Shown: positions 1 to 12,097, counted from the stretch's first letter. The stretch is DNA of 64,000 nucleotides from Anniella stebbinsi (GCA_029215795.1 JARDYH010000003.1:65170109-65234108), one strand, 5' to 3'. Made by a program: numbers and translations. The notes: generated by a model from the letters alone, not told the origin.

Positions 1-696
1 TAACAATATATATGATCACTGATTATGCATTTCGGCCATCAACAGGCCATGCACTTTGCATGGCACTTCTTAAACATGTGCAGCAGATGGCGCCAGTCTT
101 CCCTTTCTTGCAATGTTGAAATAAGATATTGTTAGCAGAGCCTTTCAAAGCAACACTACAGAGTCTTCAATCGTGCTTCCTAAGCTAGTGGAACAATTGA
201 AGTTACACATTTGGAATAATACTTTGTTAGCTGTTCTCGTTTGCTTTATGGAACATAAAATCTGCACAATCCTTCTGCAAATGAAGGTGACTCTTTCCAT
301 GCAGCTAGAATCTCCATAAACTGAATATTGATTTTGGGGACTTAATAACATTACTTTTGTAGTAGTAGTAGTAGTAGTAATGCTGGGCTACAACTACCAC
401 TTTTTCTAACAAGCAGAGTCCAGGCTCACACAATAGCCCCCAAAGCATAGAAATGGTAAGATAAAGCTATAGCCATAACTTGCATGCCCTTGAGAACAAA
501 GATGGCATACAGCTGATTCCCCCAACTGTCAAGAGCTGCTTTTGGGGAGTGCGGGTTCATAAACTGCAATGGGTTGGTTGGACCAGGAAACCCCCCATCA
601 TTGAGCTTCTTTTGCTTAAAGTTCTCAGGATCCATTCTCATGATAAGACCCTTCTCCTCCTCAAGATTGCACAGAGAGCTCAGGATTTCCCATGGA
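1..696. other. Unique sequence, no feature recognised
   Basis: AT-rich single-copy-looking sequence. The only structure is a short (GTA)n tract at about 359-379. No coding frame longer than about 75 codons and no recognisable repeat. Confidence 0.5.
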
Positions 697-1189
697 TAAG
701 AACATAAGAAGAGCTCTGCTGGATCAAACCAAGGATCCCTCTAGTCCAGCACTCTGTTCACACAGTGGCTAACCAGCTGTCAACCAGGAACCCACAAGCA
801 GGACATGGGTGCAACAGCACCCTACCACCCATGTTCCCCAGCAACTGGTGTATATAGGCTTAATGCCTCTGATACTGGAGGTAGCACATGGCCATCAGGA
901 CCAGTGCCCATTGATAGCTTCTCCTCCAGGAATGTATTCTCCCCCCCCCACACACACACTTTTAAAGCCATCCAAATTGGTGGCCATCATTACATCTTGT
1001 GGTAGTGAATTCTACAGTTTAATTATGCACTATGTTAGGAGGTACTTCCTTTTATCTGTCCTGAATCTCCCACCAGTCAGCTTCATGGGTTCTAGTATTT
1101 TGAGAGAGGGAGAAAACTGTCTCCCTATCCACATTCTCCACACCATGCATGATTTTATACACCTCTATCATGTCTCCCCTTTCCCTCCT
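697..1189 (-). mobile_element. CR1-type LINE, 3' end fragment
   Basis: Read on the plus strand it begins with the octamer-like tail AAGAACATAAGAAG and runs through the phrases GTCCAGCACTCTGTTCACA, GGTGGCCATCATTACATCTT and CACCTCTATCATGTCTCCCC. Together these match the reverse complement of the 3' region of sauropsid CR1 LINEs. The insertion is severely 5'-truncated and degenerate. The long plus-strand frame across it is an accident of the reverse strand. Other fragments of this family lie at 12118-12240 (plus) and 29957-30060 (minus). Confidence 0.75.
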
Positions 1190-1204
1190 TCCCCCCCCCC
1201 CCCC
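1190..1204. repeat. Poly-C run
   Basis: Fifteen consecutive C residues directly follow the CR1 fragment. Confidence 0.9.
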
Positions 1205-2615
1205 AACATACCATGCAGGCAAAAAAGATGGCTATTGAGATCAATGCTGGTTGATACCCTAGAAGTCTTTCTTTCTTCATGTACATACGATGGTAATCAA
1301 TGCATTTCAACAATATGTAACGTTATTATTTGCACACTAAATCAGAGGATATAAAAGTACAACTGAAAAAGTAAGCAACTGAGTGCTAGCAATATTGTGA
1401 AATAAAACATGTCTACAGGAAACATGGAGTTTTCCTCCACTTATTGTCAATAGTAAATCTGTATGTGGCTTTAGGGATTATCCCCACTTTCCTGATCATG
1501 TCTCCTGGAATCCTCTTCTCAAGTCTTCTGACTTAGAGGACAATGTGAGACATAGTTCAGTAGCTTAGAAGATCTTCACAATTTTAATAAAATAATAATA
1601 ATAATTTACAAAACTCCAGAAAATGCATAAATATATAATACATCCCACGCATACATAATACATATCTAGTTAATATTTCCCAAGAAAAATAAATGAGTAA
1701 AGAAGCAAGAACTACATAACATCACTATCCATTATAATCCTTTTGATCTACAACATCAAACTAAGTTGCCAGTTATTTATTCATATTCATTTGGTAATTA
1801 ATTATAAACAGTGAATAAGGTCTAATATTGTCATTCCAAAATATGGTGAAGGTTGGCTGTGTCTATGCAATGATTTTTGGAACTTCACTAATTCTGATTT
1901 TTGATTTACAATGCAAATAATAAATTGCCAGTTGATAACTCCACAAGCCAGTATTTCCAGTGAATTGGAAAGGGGGGAAAAGGCTGGAATTTGTTAAGAG
2001 TTTGATCCTAAAAATTAATGTTCCACTTTTGGCAAGGAATGCAAACATCCATCCAAAAGAGGAGAAATCAAGTCTGCGGGGAAAAGAAATTGACATTTCA
2101 ATTGAAATTACATTTCAATTCTGTTTGCAGTGGAAGACATTTTGATTCACATATGCAAAGAGGCTGTGCCATACACAGATCACCACACTGTTGCCAAGAC
2201 TTGGTTCTGCACTTGTTGCACTGAAGCTTCTGCAACAATAAATTTTCTCGCTGAATTTATTTTAAGTAATGGACACAGTTTAACAATATAAATAACATCG
2301 CCCAAACCTACAAAAGCAGCACTAACCTAACCAGCAAAATGCTAACTGTAAAATATTAAAAATGCAACTTCAATAAAAGATGGCAAAATAGATTTTTGTA
2401 TTTACTAATATTAATACAATAGTTGCATATTAATACAAAGTCACAGAAAAGTCTGCTGAAACTGGTGAGCCTTATTCTCTTTTTTACAGCCCTTCAATGA
2501 TGATTTTAAAAACAAAACGAAACAAAAACCCACGCCAGTAATTACAGAGTGAATTCTATCGCGCAGTATTTCCCAATATGGTTCTTATTTCTTTGACCGG
2601 TGGACAGTGAAGAGG
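1205..2615. other. Unique AT-rich stretch
   Basis: No recognisable element. A short (AAT)n tract lies near 1588-1604. Nothing supports a gene. Confidence 0.5.
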
Positions 2616-3171
2616 TGTTTGTGGGCTGTTTTAGAACATGCACGATTCCTGCCCAGCCGGAACAGCTTGGGCAGGGGTCGCATTTGCAGGCAGGGAAGAG
2701 CCAGATGAAGCTGCACACGTGTCTGGCATGAGTGCAGCCTCAGGCGAAGGTGGGGCCAAGCCTATAAAGGCTGGCCAGGACTCTGGTATCTTTATGGTGA
2801 TTGGCAGTTCAGAGGCCCTGCTCCTTGGGGGCTGTGCAGCTCTCGTGTCAGGATATAAGTTGCCTTTGGGGACCTTCCTGTCTCATCTACTCAGAGCTGT
2901 GCAGCACTGAGTGGCAGATGATGCAGGCCGGTCCCCCCATACACTGAAGTGTAGCTTGAATAAGGGGCCTGGTTTACCCGACCTCTGTGTTCAATGAAGA
3001 GGCTCGCCCTTATTGGCAGGCTAGTTGCCTGGAGCAGGACATATTAAGATTCCTGCACTCTCACGCTCAGATCCAGGAAGGGGTGAATTACCCTTCTTAA
3101 ATAAATAGGCCATAGTTTATCCCAAGCTCTGGTGTCTGTGTGATATTCCTAGGTTTCATTCTCTGTTCGCA
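2616..3171 (+). mobile_element. LTR, family A copy 1
   Basis: A GC-richer block with the layout of a retroelement LTR: TGT start, a TATA-like CCTATAAAGG near 2761, a poly(A) signal AATAAA at 3100-3105, then a U5-like tail containing CTGGTGTCTGTGT and ending near TTCGCA. It aligns by eye, through most of its length, with the inverted block at 41849-42266. Shared stretches include GGTGATTGGCA, GTGTCAGGATAT and CTACTC.GAGCTGTG. The block at 22426-22829 belongs to the same family. No matching target duplication was found, so the exact ends are uncertain. It is probably a solo LTR. Confidence 0.6.
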
Positions 3172-3599
3172 AATGCATTGGGTATTTCTTGGGGAATCTG
3201 ATGAATGCATGAAATCCTGACAGACCACACATGTCGGAGAATTTCACCCTGTGCTGACCACCTATCCATCTTCATTGCAGGCCAGGATAACAAGTGCATC
3301 TTGAACTACAACAGTGTATGAATTTTCTGTATCTGTAGCAAACCCTTTCCTAATGTGTTTCTCTTAAACTTCAAGTTAGTTACCAAAGCATCAAACTGAA
3401 AGCAGGAGAAGCTTCTGCGGTGATCTGTCTTAAGAAATGTTAAAATAATGCATAATTTGCAAAATAGGATTTTTAAATTCAGGACATTGAGTTCCCAAAA
3501 GCAGCGGTAGAAACAGAAATACATTTGGAACAAATGGCTGCCAATGGTTATAAACCAGTTAGCCATCTTCAAAAGTGATATATTGACCTGATTTGCTTG
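3172..3599. other. Unique sequence
   Basis: No feature recognised between the LTR and the following palindrome. Confidence 0.5.
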
Positions 3600-3872
3600 C
3601 GTGGGAGTAAGCATGTGTGTTGCTTCCCACTCGCTTGCCTATTTCTGCTTTCCTAAACAACCAGGAATGCCCCATTTCTGGATTGTTAGCATTATGTCCG
3701 AACATTACAAACAATGGTTAACTGTGGGTTATTTAACTCCTCAACAACTTAGAGTCTCCAGTTTCAGATGTAAGGCTAACAATCCAGGAAAGGGGGATTC
3801 CTGGGGTGTTTAGGAAAGCGGAAGGAATGAGTATGTGGAGCACCACACTCATTCACTGCCATGACTAACTAT
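3600..3872. mobile_element. Palindromic MITE-like element
   Basis: Two inverted arms of about 80-90 bp. The segment ending in CTGGATTGTTAG at 3689 is mirrored by CTAACAATCCAG from 3776, and CTTTCCTAAACA near 3650 by TGTTTAGGAAAG near 3808-3819. The loop at 3690-3775 is not palindromic. The shape suggests a foldback non-autonomous DNA transposon. Terminal sequence and target duplication could not be fixed. Confidence 0.55.
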
Positions 3873-3893
3873 GGGTTAAGCTGCCCATAGTTA
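3862..3893. repeat. Short perfect hairpin
   Basis: ACTAACTATGGG is followed after a short loop by CCCATAGTTAGT. This gives a perfect 12-bp stem at the edge of the larger palindrome. Confidence 0.7.
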
Positions 3894-4097
3894 GTTACCC
3901 ATTACTAGCCATTATGTGCAAACCTGGTCATTGGGTTTGTTTGCTTTCTTTCTTCACACTCCCTGTTTCTGTGAGTGCAATATTTATGTGGTTATATCCT
4001 GCATTAACAGCATTATCAGCGAAGGCTAAGAAATTAGTTAAGGAACTATTTTCTATTTGTGATTATGTAGGCCACATGATGCTGCATGGCCTCAGAG

Positions 4098-4445
4098 CAG
4101 GAGTGGGGAATGTCCGGGCTACAGATTGGATGTGGCTCACTGCCTCCTCTGCCCCAGTTCAGCAATTAGACACAAACTCACACGTAATGCACATGCATTC
4201 ATTCAGAACACACACAGTCTTATGTGTGAAGATGGGTGTGAGTGTGTGAATGAATGGATTTATGTTCTGCATGTGAATGGGTATGTGGACATGTGTGTGC
4301 ATATAAGAGAGTGTGTGGACTGGCCCAGACAATTTGAGTTTTGACCACACTATTTTGCTTTGGCCACACACATGTTTTAGGGTCCCCGGAGAGTTAGCCA
4401 CAATGGGATTCAGCCCTCTGGCTGAAAAAAGTTTCTCTGCCCCTG
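4098..4445. mobile_element. hAT-like MITE, degenerate
   Basis: The left end CAGGAGTGGGGAATG and the reverse complement of the right end, CAGGGGCAGAGAA, resemble the CAGGGGTGGG-type termini of hAT MITEs. The flanking octamers CCTCAGAG and CCTTGGAT agree at only 5 of 8 positions, so the call is tentative. A TG-rich stretch lies inside. Confidence 0.35.
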
Positions 4446-5110
4446 CCTTGGATTTTCCACTCTTTCTGCCTGTCCCTCCCCCCACTTTCCTCTCTTTTCA
4501 CTTTATTTGGGAAATTCTTCTGGGTGAGGACCAGCTCTGCACAATGTCAGAATCAATGTTCATTTTTGAAATCCGATTGCAAGCAAGCATTTCCTTCCTC
4601 CCACTCCCCGCATAAGCATAAATAACTGATTTTGTAATCTAGGAACACACACGCTTGATAGCAACCTTTAAATTTTATTAGCAGCATTCACACTGTATTA
4701 GTAAAACCCCTGTCATTAGAAAATTATATTTTGTAAGAGAGTTGGTAATAGGATGCAAAAATACTAATACGATCAGGGGATGACTTGATAATAGGATTTT
4801 TTTTCATACCAGTGGTTTTTATTCTGTGCCAGCCAAGCTGATTTCCCTAATATAGGATGATAACATAGTAAAAAAAGAAAAAGAAAACCCTCAGCATTCT
4901 GTGTCAAAACTGGGACTTACAATCCAGGAGAAAAGCCAGGATGCCTGCAGTTTTCAGATTAACTTTGCAAAATCTAAAACTATCTGTAATTATGACATCA
5001 CCTCACGCCCATACCACAGTGTTTGCACTATGAAAGCTGACCGTCGCTTACTGAAAAAGCTGCTGAAAACTTGCAGAGATGGGGATCTTTCTTTGATGCA
5101 GAGTTCACTG
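4446..5110. other. Unique sequence
   Basis: No repeat or gene recognised. Confidence 0.5.
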
Positions 5111-5362
5111 GCCAGATCTACACCAAGCAGGATATAGCACTATGAAAGTGCTTTGAAAGAGGTATATAAGGGCAAGATCTACACTACTGCATTATAGCGG
5201 TATTGAAGTGCACTGACAACTGTTGGGGCCCATGACACCTTCCATATACCACTTTCACACCACTTACATAGTGTTATATCCTGCTTGGTGTAGAAGTGCC
5301 ATGAGCCCCAACAATTGTCAGTGCTCTTCAGTACCACTATAAAGCTGCAGTGTAGATCCCTC
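5111..5362. mobile_element. Two interleaved copies of the CAGATCTACAC MITE
   Basis: A first copy starts CCAGATCTACACCAAGCAGG and is broken near 5167. A second, inverted piece follows (ATCTACACTACTGCATTATA to CCTGCTTGGTGTAGA). The remainder of the first then ends CTGCAGTGTAGATC near 5355. Other copies of this roughly 130-bp family are at 11966-12097, 19604-19734 and 26709-26857, with a half at 37527-37585. Either one copy inserted into another or a rearranged dimer would explain the pattern. Confidence 0.55.
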
Positions 5363-5533
5363 TACTGTCTTTATAGCAAGTTGCAGATCTGAGCAAAAAT
5401 ATTGTAACTGTCCTCATAAAATACCACTGAAAACACTGAGGTTTGAGCTAAATGTTTTTTTTAACCTTATTAATCCTTTTTGATGCATTGGTTAGCAAAA
5501 ACACAATCAACATGGGCTTCTAAACCCTTTTGG

Positions 5534-6250
5534 GTTTTTATTTATTTTTATTTATTTTATTACATTTGTATACCGCCCCATAGCCGAAGCTCTCTGGGCG
5601 GTTCACATAAGATTAAAACAATTAAAACAATATACAAAAAATTAAACAGCAAAAACATACCATATACACACACATTTAAAACCACTATAATAATTTTAAA
5701 AAGCTGTAAGCCTAAAAACAAAACAAACCCAGGCTCATCAGATATTGCTAAATGCCTGAGAGAAGAGGAAAATCTTGACCTGGTGCTGAAAAGATAACAA
5801 TGTTGGCACCAGGCAGGCCTTGTTGGGGAGATTGTTCCACAGTTGGGGGGCTACCAGAAAGAAGGCCCTCTCCCTTGTTGCCGACCTCTGAGCTTCCCTC
5901 GGAGTAGACACTCGGAGGAGGACCTTAGATGTTGATTGTAGTGTATGGGTGGGTTCGTGTCTGGAGAGGCGTTCCATCAGGTAATTCCACATACAATGAA
6001 ATTGCAACTTATTATTCCAAACCAATGACTTTACTACACCCTGGTTCTACAGTCACAGCCCAGGATCAAAAGATTCTAAGAGGTGTGCATGCGCCTCAGT
6101 AATTGATGTTAGTGGTGAGTTCTTCTGGGAGGAGATGGTCATTTTAACTTAGGCCATGTAGGGCTTTAAGGGAATAACCCAAACTTCGAACACTGCTCAG
6201 AAACATACCACTCTCCAATTGATATAACAATGGAGTAATCTGGTCCATAA
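5534..6250 (-). mobile_element. L2-type LINE, 3' part
   Basis: The plus strand starts with the reversed A-rich tail and the phrase CCGCCCCATAGCCGAAGCTC, the mirror of the L2-like terminus seen in plus orientation near 19320. On the minus strand, 6025-5738 encodes a C-terminal reverse-transcriptase remnant with RERAFFLVAPQLWNNLP followed by a KIFLF stretch, typical of the end of L2/CR1 ORF2. The copy is 5'-truncated and frameshifted. Confidence 0.75.
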
Positions 6251-6351
6251 ACTATTACTATTTATCTCACCCTCTCCATCAGGTTGTACTGAAAGAGTTG
6301 AATTGCCCCCCTCCCAGTATTTACTCTGATTATATATACTAAAGGATGGCT

Positions 6352-6562
6352 AATGCTTCCAGATGGAGGTCTCCTAGTGCTTCCAATCAGAAGGCATCTT
6401 TTTCCTTAACAGTTTTCTTTTGTGGTAAGGAAAATGATGAAACAAGTTGTGGGACTTATGAATGGAAGATAACATCATCTGGACCCCCCATACCATTATG
6501 TGAATGAGGCAGGCTGACAGTGTGATAAAAGCTGACTTTGGAAGCATCCCCAGACCAGTCTG
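6352..6562. mobile_element. MITE, TTCCAGATG family copy 1
   Basis: The ends ATGCTTCCAGATG and (reverse complement) ATGCTTCCAAAGTC are roughly inverted. The right portion, ATGAATGAGGCAGG...GTGATAAAAG, recurs in the element at 42951-43172. A relative lies at 49495-49735. Confidence 0.45.
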
Positions 6563-7206
6563 AACAGATTAGTCTCTATTTCCCCAGTTCTTCATTACAT
6601 GGAGTGTCTCCATGCTGGTATTAGTTCTCTCACTCCATGTTATGAAGAAGTGGAGGCTGATGCTACTTATTCCAATAGAAAAGGAATAAATCATTATGAA
6701 AGACATTTATCCAATGGAGAGCAGTGGAAAAGTAATGGTTGGATCAAAATGCTCCTTCCACTCTCTCTTCCTGTGATCAGAAGCACTTTCCATTTATGGA
6801 ATGAAAACTTTGGCTCCAACTTGCTGCATTGACCAGCTTTAATTTGTAATACGTTACTTTAAGTGGGTATTCTATTCCCTAAGCCTGCATTGTGAAAGTC
6901 TGGGTAGGTCATCGACCGGAATATGTCCATGGACACCCACAGTAGTAATATAGACAGAAGGGTTTCTGCCTATATGCATTTTCAAAGTATGAGACAGAAA
7001 ATCCAATGTTAGAAAACGCTCTTAGGAAATTTCAATTTAAAAATAAGTTATTAGGCAGTGAAGAAAGCCTGAACCATAAAACAGTGAGTTTAATCTTAGC
7101 TAAGAGAGAGAATAAGTGTTCAGTGAATGTCACAATTGTGATTTGTGATGGAAAACATGTCAAGGAGACCATTCTGATAAGGTAAATCCTCAATAGAATC
7201 TTACTG

Positions 7207-7237
<31 letters not shown>

Positions 7238-7770
7238 TATCATTTTGCTACTGCCAATATTGTATTGTGTCTTGTCAATCTCTCTCTGTTTTCTTATAAA
7301 TTATTATACTGCTCTATAAAGATTGCTCCGGTACATAAAAGGCTTCTGTACGGTGTGATGAACATTACAATTTTACCTGTCAGTAACTATTTCGAGCCAT
7401 TTGTTCAAATGCTACCTGACTGAAAAAATGATCAGCCTGATGAAAAATGAACTATATTAGATGGGCTTGGTAGTAGAACCTCCTGATGGCTGATGGGAAA
7501 TTCAGCTCAGAACAGATGTGGACCAGTTAAGCTCACATATTTCTTGGTTTTCTCCATTTGGTTTTCACCTATTGACTATTGCTGTGAAAATCACTATGCT
7601 GCTGTTGTGGAAAGGGTGTGCAAGAATGATCTTTCCAATCTGAATTTTAGGAGGTTTCCAAGGAATCAAGACCAAGAATCAAGAGACGTCACTTCACCTA
7701 CAACAGATGATCAAATTCAAATATAGTAAGGGTTTAACTACATGCAATGTTGACCTGCAAATGCATGTTC
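6563..7770. other. Unique sequence with one microsatellite
   Basis: A (ATC)n tract occupies 7208-7237. The rest shows no gene or repeat that could be recognised. Confidence 0.5.
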
Positions 7771-7830
7771 CCAGGACTGGCCCAAGACATCTTGCTGCCT
7801 GAGGTAAAGGACAAGATGGTGTATCTCCCC
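7771..7830. mobile_element. hAT-like terminal fragment
   Basis: CAGGACTGGCCCAAGACATC followed by GCTGCCTGAGG resembles the terminus of a hAT-like MITE family. Opposite-type ends of what may be the same group lie near 38697, 44822 and 52160. No partner end was found nearby, so this is a fragment. Confidence 0.35.
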
Positions 7831-8289
7831 ACTTCACATAGGAAAGCCAACCAGACTTGCAATTGAATCTTACTTCAGCCCTGGAGAATGATCCAGGAGC
7901 ACTGAAGTGGGAAGTTAAATGAGCAAAGCATTTAGCAGAATATCCTCATACTCCCTTAGGTGGTGGCATTGGAAGTGTTTTGGGTCAGAGAAAATGAGTA
8001 AATTCTGTTTTGGCGGCTATAATGGCCTAAGATTTCAGTCTGGCTAATCATTTGAGATTTCCTTCACCATGTAGAACTGGGTATGCCCAACGTGTTTTAC
8101 CACAGGAGCGCAAAATGGTATCACAGGTACATATAGTCCAATATGATCTATTCTGACTGGCAGAATTACTCCAGAATTTGAGGCAGAGGTCTATCACATT
8201 ACCCGCTACCTCATCCTTTTAACTGGAAATGCCAGGGGCTGGGACCTTCTATAAGCAAAGCATGCATCCTACCACTTAGTACCAAGTAT
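7831..8289. other. Unique sequence
   Basis: No feature recognised. Confidence 0.45.
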
Positions 8290-8700
8290 GGTAGACAACT
8301 CAAAGTGTTGGTTTAACCTTTAAAGCCTTAAGTGACCCAAGTTATGTGAAGGACCCCCTCCTCCCATACTAGCCTGTTCACACTTTGAGGTCATCAACAT
8401 AGGCCCTTCAAACTTGCCCACTGCCAAAGTAGTTTCAGCTTCTGAATACAAGGGAGAGGGACTCTTCAGTGGTGGCCCCATACCTCTGGAATCTGCTTCC
8501 ACCCAGGGTTCATCAGTCCCCTTCTTTGCAGATCTTCAGGAAAGCATCTGTTTTTGTTGGCCTTCCCACAATCTGTGAAGTGCAGGTTTTATTGCTGTGA
8601 TCTGTTTTTATATTGTTTTATATTATTTTATTGTATATTTATTTTTAATGTTCTTTTTATTAAAAAAAATCCCGTATGCCACCTTCAGAGGGTTTTACCC
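8290..8700 (+). mobile_element. L2-type LINE, 3' end
   Basis: The plus strand carries a degenerate ORF2 C-terminus (GAGGGACTCTTCAGTGGTGG, read as a VVAPYLWNLLP-like motif, then CTTCAGGAAAGC). A T-rich 3' untranslated stretch follows, ending near GTATGCCACCTTCAGAGGG. It is 5'-truncated and lacks an intact frame. Confidence 0.65.
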
Positions 8701-9593
8701 TTAAAGGCAGCCTTAGAGCTCCTTCAGATGGGGGGAAATCACATTTCCCTCCATCTAGTATCATTGCTCTGCTCCCCACTTCACTTCCACATTGGGGACG
8801 AGCTCAAATTGCACGGGGGAGTGTGTAGAGACCATGTGGCCTGAACAGGAAAATGAGAACAGCACCATTTATAATGGAACTCTCCTGCACACGGCAAGAA
8901 ATCCTGACAAATCCTGACTTATTTTTTAAAAAGTCAGGTTTTCTGAGGCTTATATTAAAATAGGAAAATTGGCAAATGGAGTGGGAGATATGTGACAGAA
9001 TTGCTTCGTCTTTGAAATGTCCCACGAAGAACTGAGTGATAAAACACTCATCTGATGATAGTTTAAGAATATATATATATATATATATATATTCAGCCCT
9101 CCTCGTAGTAGTTGTGAAAAAGCAACCTTCCCTAAAGTTGCTGCGCGAGTATTTCTCACCTAGAGAGCACCTCTCTGTACATTATAAACCTTTTCTTGAC
9201 ACAGGCCATGAAGAATATAATGTCTGTATACTGTGGTTAAATATGAGCGGCAACAATCCTGATGAGGTGGAGGATGTAAATTTCCCCCCAAATGGAAAAT
9301 GGCATTATTATTACATCTACCATTAATATTATTAATACCCATGGTTTATGCAGTTAGGATTTTAATCATCTAGTCTTATGATGCAATAAACCAGGAGAAC
9401 AAATCTTAACTGGCTTATGACTTCATTAAAGAGCTATAACTGTAACTTTGTAATCAGAATATGCAAAATTTTCTATTGTGATTGTTTAGACAGAAGAAAG
9501 CTACTGGCCGTGTTTTGCCACAATTTTCTTAGTTTATTCTCAATAAACTGATGCTTTCTTTGCTTTGGAAATTCTCAAATAATTTGGAAAATG
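8701..9593. other. Unique sequence with a (TA)n tract
   Basis: A (TA)n microsatellite occupies about 9069-9092. Nothing else was recognised. Confidence 0.5.
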
Positions 9594-9875
9594 TTATTTA
9601 TTATAAAATATATTTATTATAAAACTTATAAACTGTTCCATATTGTGAGATATTGGAGCAGTGTATAATGAATTAAAACACAAAATACAAAACGTTACAT
9701 AAAAGCCAACAGATCAAGAGGCTGATATTTACTCATCAGACAGGAAAGGATTGCCTGACTAGAAAATCTACATCAAATGCTAAAAGCAAAGTGGTGTAGG
9801 TGCCTGATCTCAATTGGTAGGGCATTCCATAGAGTGGGAAACTCAAGTTTTCAAATATCAGATGGCATTTTAGTT
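9594..9875 (-). mobile_element. L2-type LINE 3' relic
   Basis: An A/T-rich reversed tail is followed by TTGGTAGGGCATTCCATAGAG, the mirror of the L2 ORF2 C-terminal region. It is strongly diverged. Confidence 0.5.
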
Positions 9876-10562
9876 CATTATCAATGTGCCTTAAGCACCA
9901 ACTAGGCCATTAAAAACAAAACTGGTATACAAAAAATATGTATCTATCAATCCTGTGCCCATTCTTGGATGACAAGTAGAAAACTGTCATTGATTTCTGG
10001 GGAATAACTGACCACCTCCAGATGACAAACTCATTTACTGACTGATTAACATGTCCTGGTGCAAACTGAAATGTCAAAGTAGGGAATAGAACTGGCATTT
10101 ACCACTACTGCATTGAGGAAAGTTTAGATGAACACTATTAACAACTGCTCACGATGGATTATTTAGAGTTTCAGGCAGTATTGGTCATGTTATTTTTCAT
10201 GTTCTTGCTATGTAATTGTGGATACATTGGTTTCATGTTTTGCTATTAGATGTGGATACTAAAAAAGAGCATATACATCAATGCCATGTTCTTTTAAAAA
10301 GTTAGTAATATTTAACTGAAATTGCAAGTACGTGGAGTTTCATCTAGAGTTCCTGTGAGCAGAACTCTGCTCAGAGAATGCTTCCACTGTAAGAAATGGT
10401 GGACATGGTGAACTTTGGTGAGTAGGAAACTCTTTGAGAGGAAGTAGAAAAAAATTGCCTCCCCACAGTTCCTCAGTGGGAGCCTCCACTGGATTTCAGT
10501 CCCTGCCATGGATAGACGGAATCCTCCCATTCACTGAAGGAATACTCTCAATTCAACCAAAG
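9876..10562. other. Unique sequence
   Basis: No feature recognised. Confidence 0.5.
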
Positions 10563-10815
10563 CAGGGGTGGGCAAAACATGGCCTGCAGGTCACATGTTG
10601 CTCCCCTATGGCCTTTTTGCAGCTCCCTGTCCCCACCACTGCTGGATTGCTGCAGTGGCATCAAAAATTATAGTAATTTTGCAAGGAAATAAGTTGCACA
10701 CAGAATCACATTCCTGGAAGCCTCCCAAAAATGTGATTCTCCTTGCATGCTTGTTTCCCTGCAAAATTGCTGCAATTTTGGCTCCTGTGGCCTCCCAAGC
10801 TCTAGACACTAGTGA
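10563..10815. mobile_element. hAT-like MITE, one end preserved
   Basis: Starts GCAGGGGTGGGCAAAACATGG, a typical hAT-type terminus. Inside, AGAATCACATT near 10700 faces AATGTGATTCT near 10730, and TTTTGCAAGG faces CCCTGCAAAA, forming an internal inverted repeat. The expected right terminus is absent. Confidence 0.45.
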
Positions 10816-11025
10816 ACAGAATCAAAGATTACTTAAAAACAATAAATTTGAATAATGTAAGTAATCCTTGAAAAACTGTACACCAAGAACAACATAAATG
10901 ACCCCAAAAGATAATCAATAATGAGTAACAACAATTCTATAAGAAACATCACAAGTTTTCTTATTGTATAAATTGGGAAATGATAATGATCAATTTGATT
11001 GGCTAATAATATAGAGAGACATACG

Positions 11026-11369
11026 TTATGGTGGGACGTATGAGACGGCTTTCTCTGTTGTGGCACCCTGGCTTGGAGGCCCGACTGGCACCGGCACTGG
11101 TTTCATTTCGGCGCCGAGTTAAGACATGGCTTTTTAACAAAGCCTTTGATAGCTAAGTTCACCAAGCCTGTACATAGCTTTAATTGTTTTAATTGGTTTT
11201 ACTGTTTTTAAATTCTATACTGGTTTTACCTTATTAATGGTTTGTTTTTAGCTGTGTATATTTATTTTTTGTATGATTTTACCTGTACGCCACCCTGAGA
11301 TCCTTGTGATATTGGGTGGGATGCAAATGTTTCAATAAATAAATAAATAAACAAACAAACAAATAAAAC
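11026..11369 (+). mobile_element. L2-type LINE, 3' end
   Basis: Plus-strand remnant of the ORF2 C-terminus (GAGACGGCTTTCTCTGTTGTG, then GGCTTTTTAACAAAGCC). A T-rich untranslated stretch and the terminus CACCCTGAGATCCTTGTGAT follow, ending in an (AAAT/AAAC)n tail. Confidence 0.75.
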
Positions 11370-11823
11370 ATATTTCTCAAATGATTACTGACCTGAATGT
11401 GTAAATGAGAGTACTACAGAAAGTACTTTCATATTGCATCACATCATTGTAAACACTCTAGTCAGGATCTAAAGAAGTGTGCAACTAGATCCACGTGTTC
11501 AAAGGGACTTTGGACTTGAGTTACTTGAAGATCAGCCTCCCATGCCATATAAATCTCAGAGGACTTTCAAAAACAGATTGTAATATGGCCTGGGGGTGGG
11601 GTCATCATCAAAGGGGGGAAATCCATTGAGCGTGTCCAGGTTTTTGGGCATGGAGAAAGAAATTGTTTGAATCATGGCCAATGAATTTTGATGATGATCT
11701 TTTGAGTAATTAAATATTGCTTTTGGATTTTTTTTTCTAATGGACCAATATAGCTGCCCCAGCCTCTCATATTTAAAATCAAAATCTGCAAAACACCTGC
11801 TCCCACACCTGCATAAGCAACCT

Positions 11824-11855
<32 letters not shown>

Positions 11856-11965
11856 ATATCACGTATTGATTATGCAATCTCACCTCAATTTTATATAGAA
11901 TTTTGAGACCAGATGATATTATAAATCCATATAGAACCTGTTAGCAGGGACAAAATAGCTTCTGA
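11370..11965. other. Unique sequence with a (GA)n tract
   Basis: A (GA)n microsatellite occupies 11823-11855. No gene seen. Confidence 0.5.
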
Positions 11966-12097
11966 GCAGGATCTACATTACTGATTTATAACAGTATTGA
12001 GGTGCACTGACAACAGTTGGGGCTCATGACATATTCTACATCCTGTTTTCAAACCACTTTCAAAATGTTAGATCCTGCTTGGTGTAGATCTGGCCCT
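11966..12097. mobile_element. CAGATCTACAC-family MITE
   Basis: GCAGGATCTACATTACTG opens and CTTGGTGTAGATCTGGCC closes a roughly 130-bp copy. Between them lie the family phrases GTGCACTGACAAC and GTTGGGGCTCATGACA. Confidence 0.6.

Noticed and set aside
809..1354. 181-codon plus-strand frame
   Set aside because: It is antisense to a CR1 3' fragment and runs through a poly-C tract.
2638..2910. 90-codon plus-strand frame with a normal-looking start
   Set aside because: It lies wholly within LTR family A and is not preserved in the other two copies as far as can be read.
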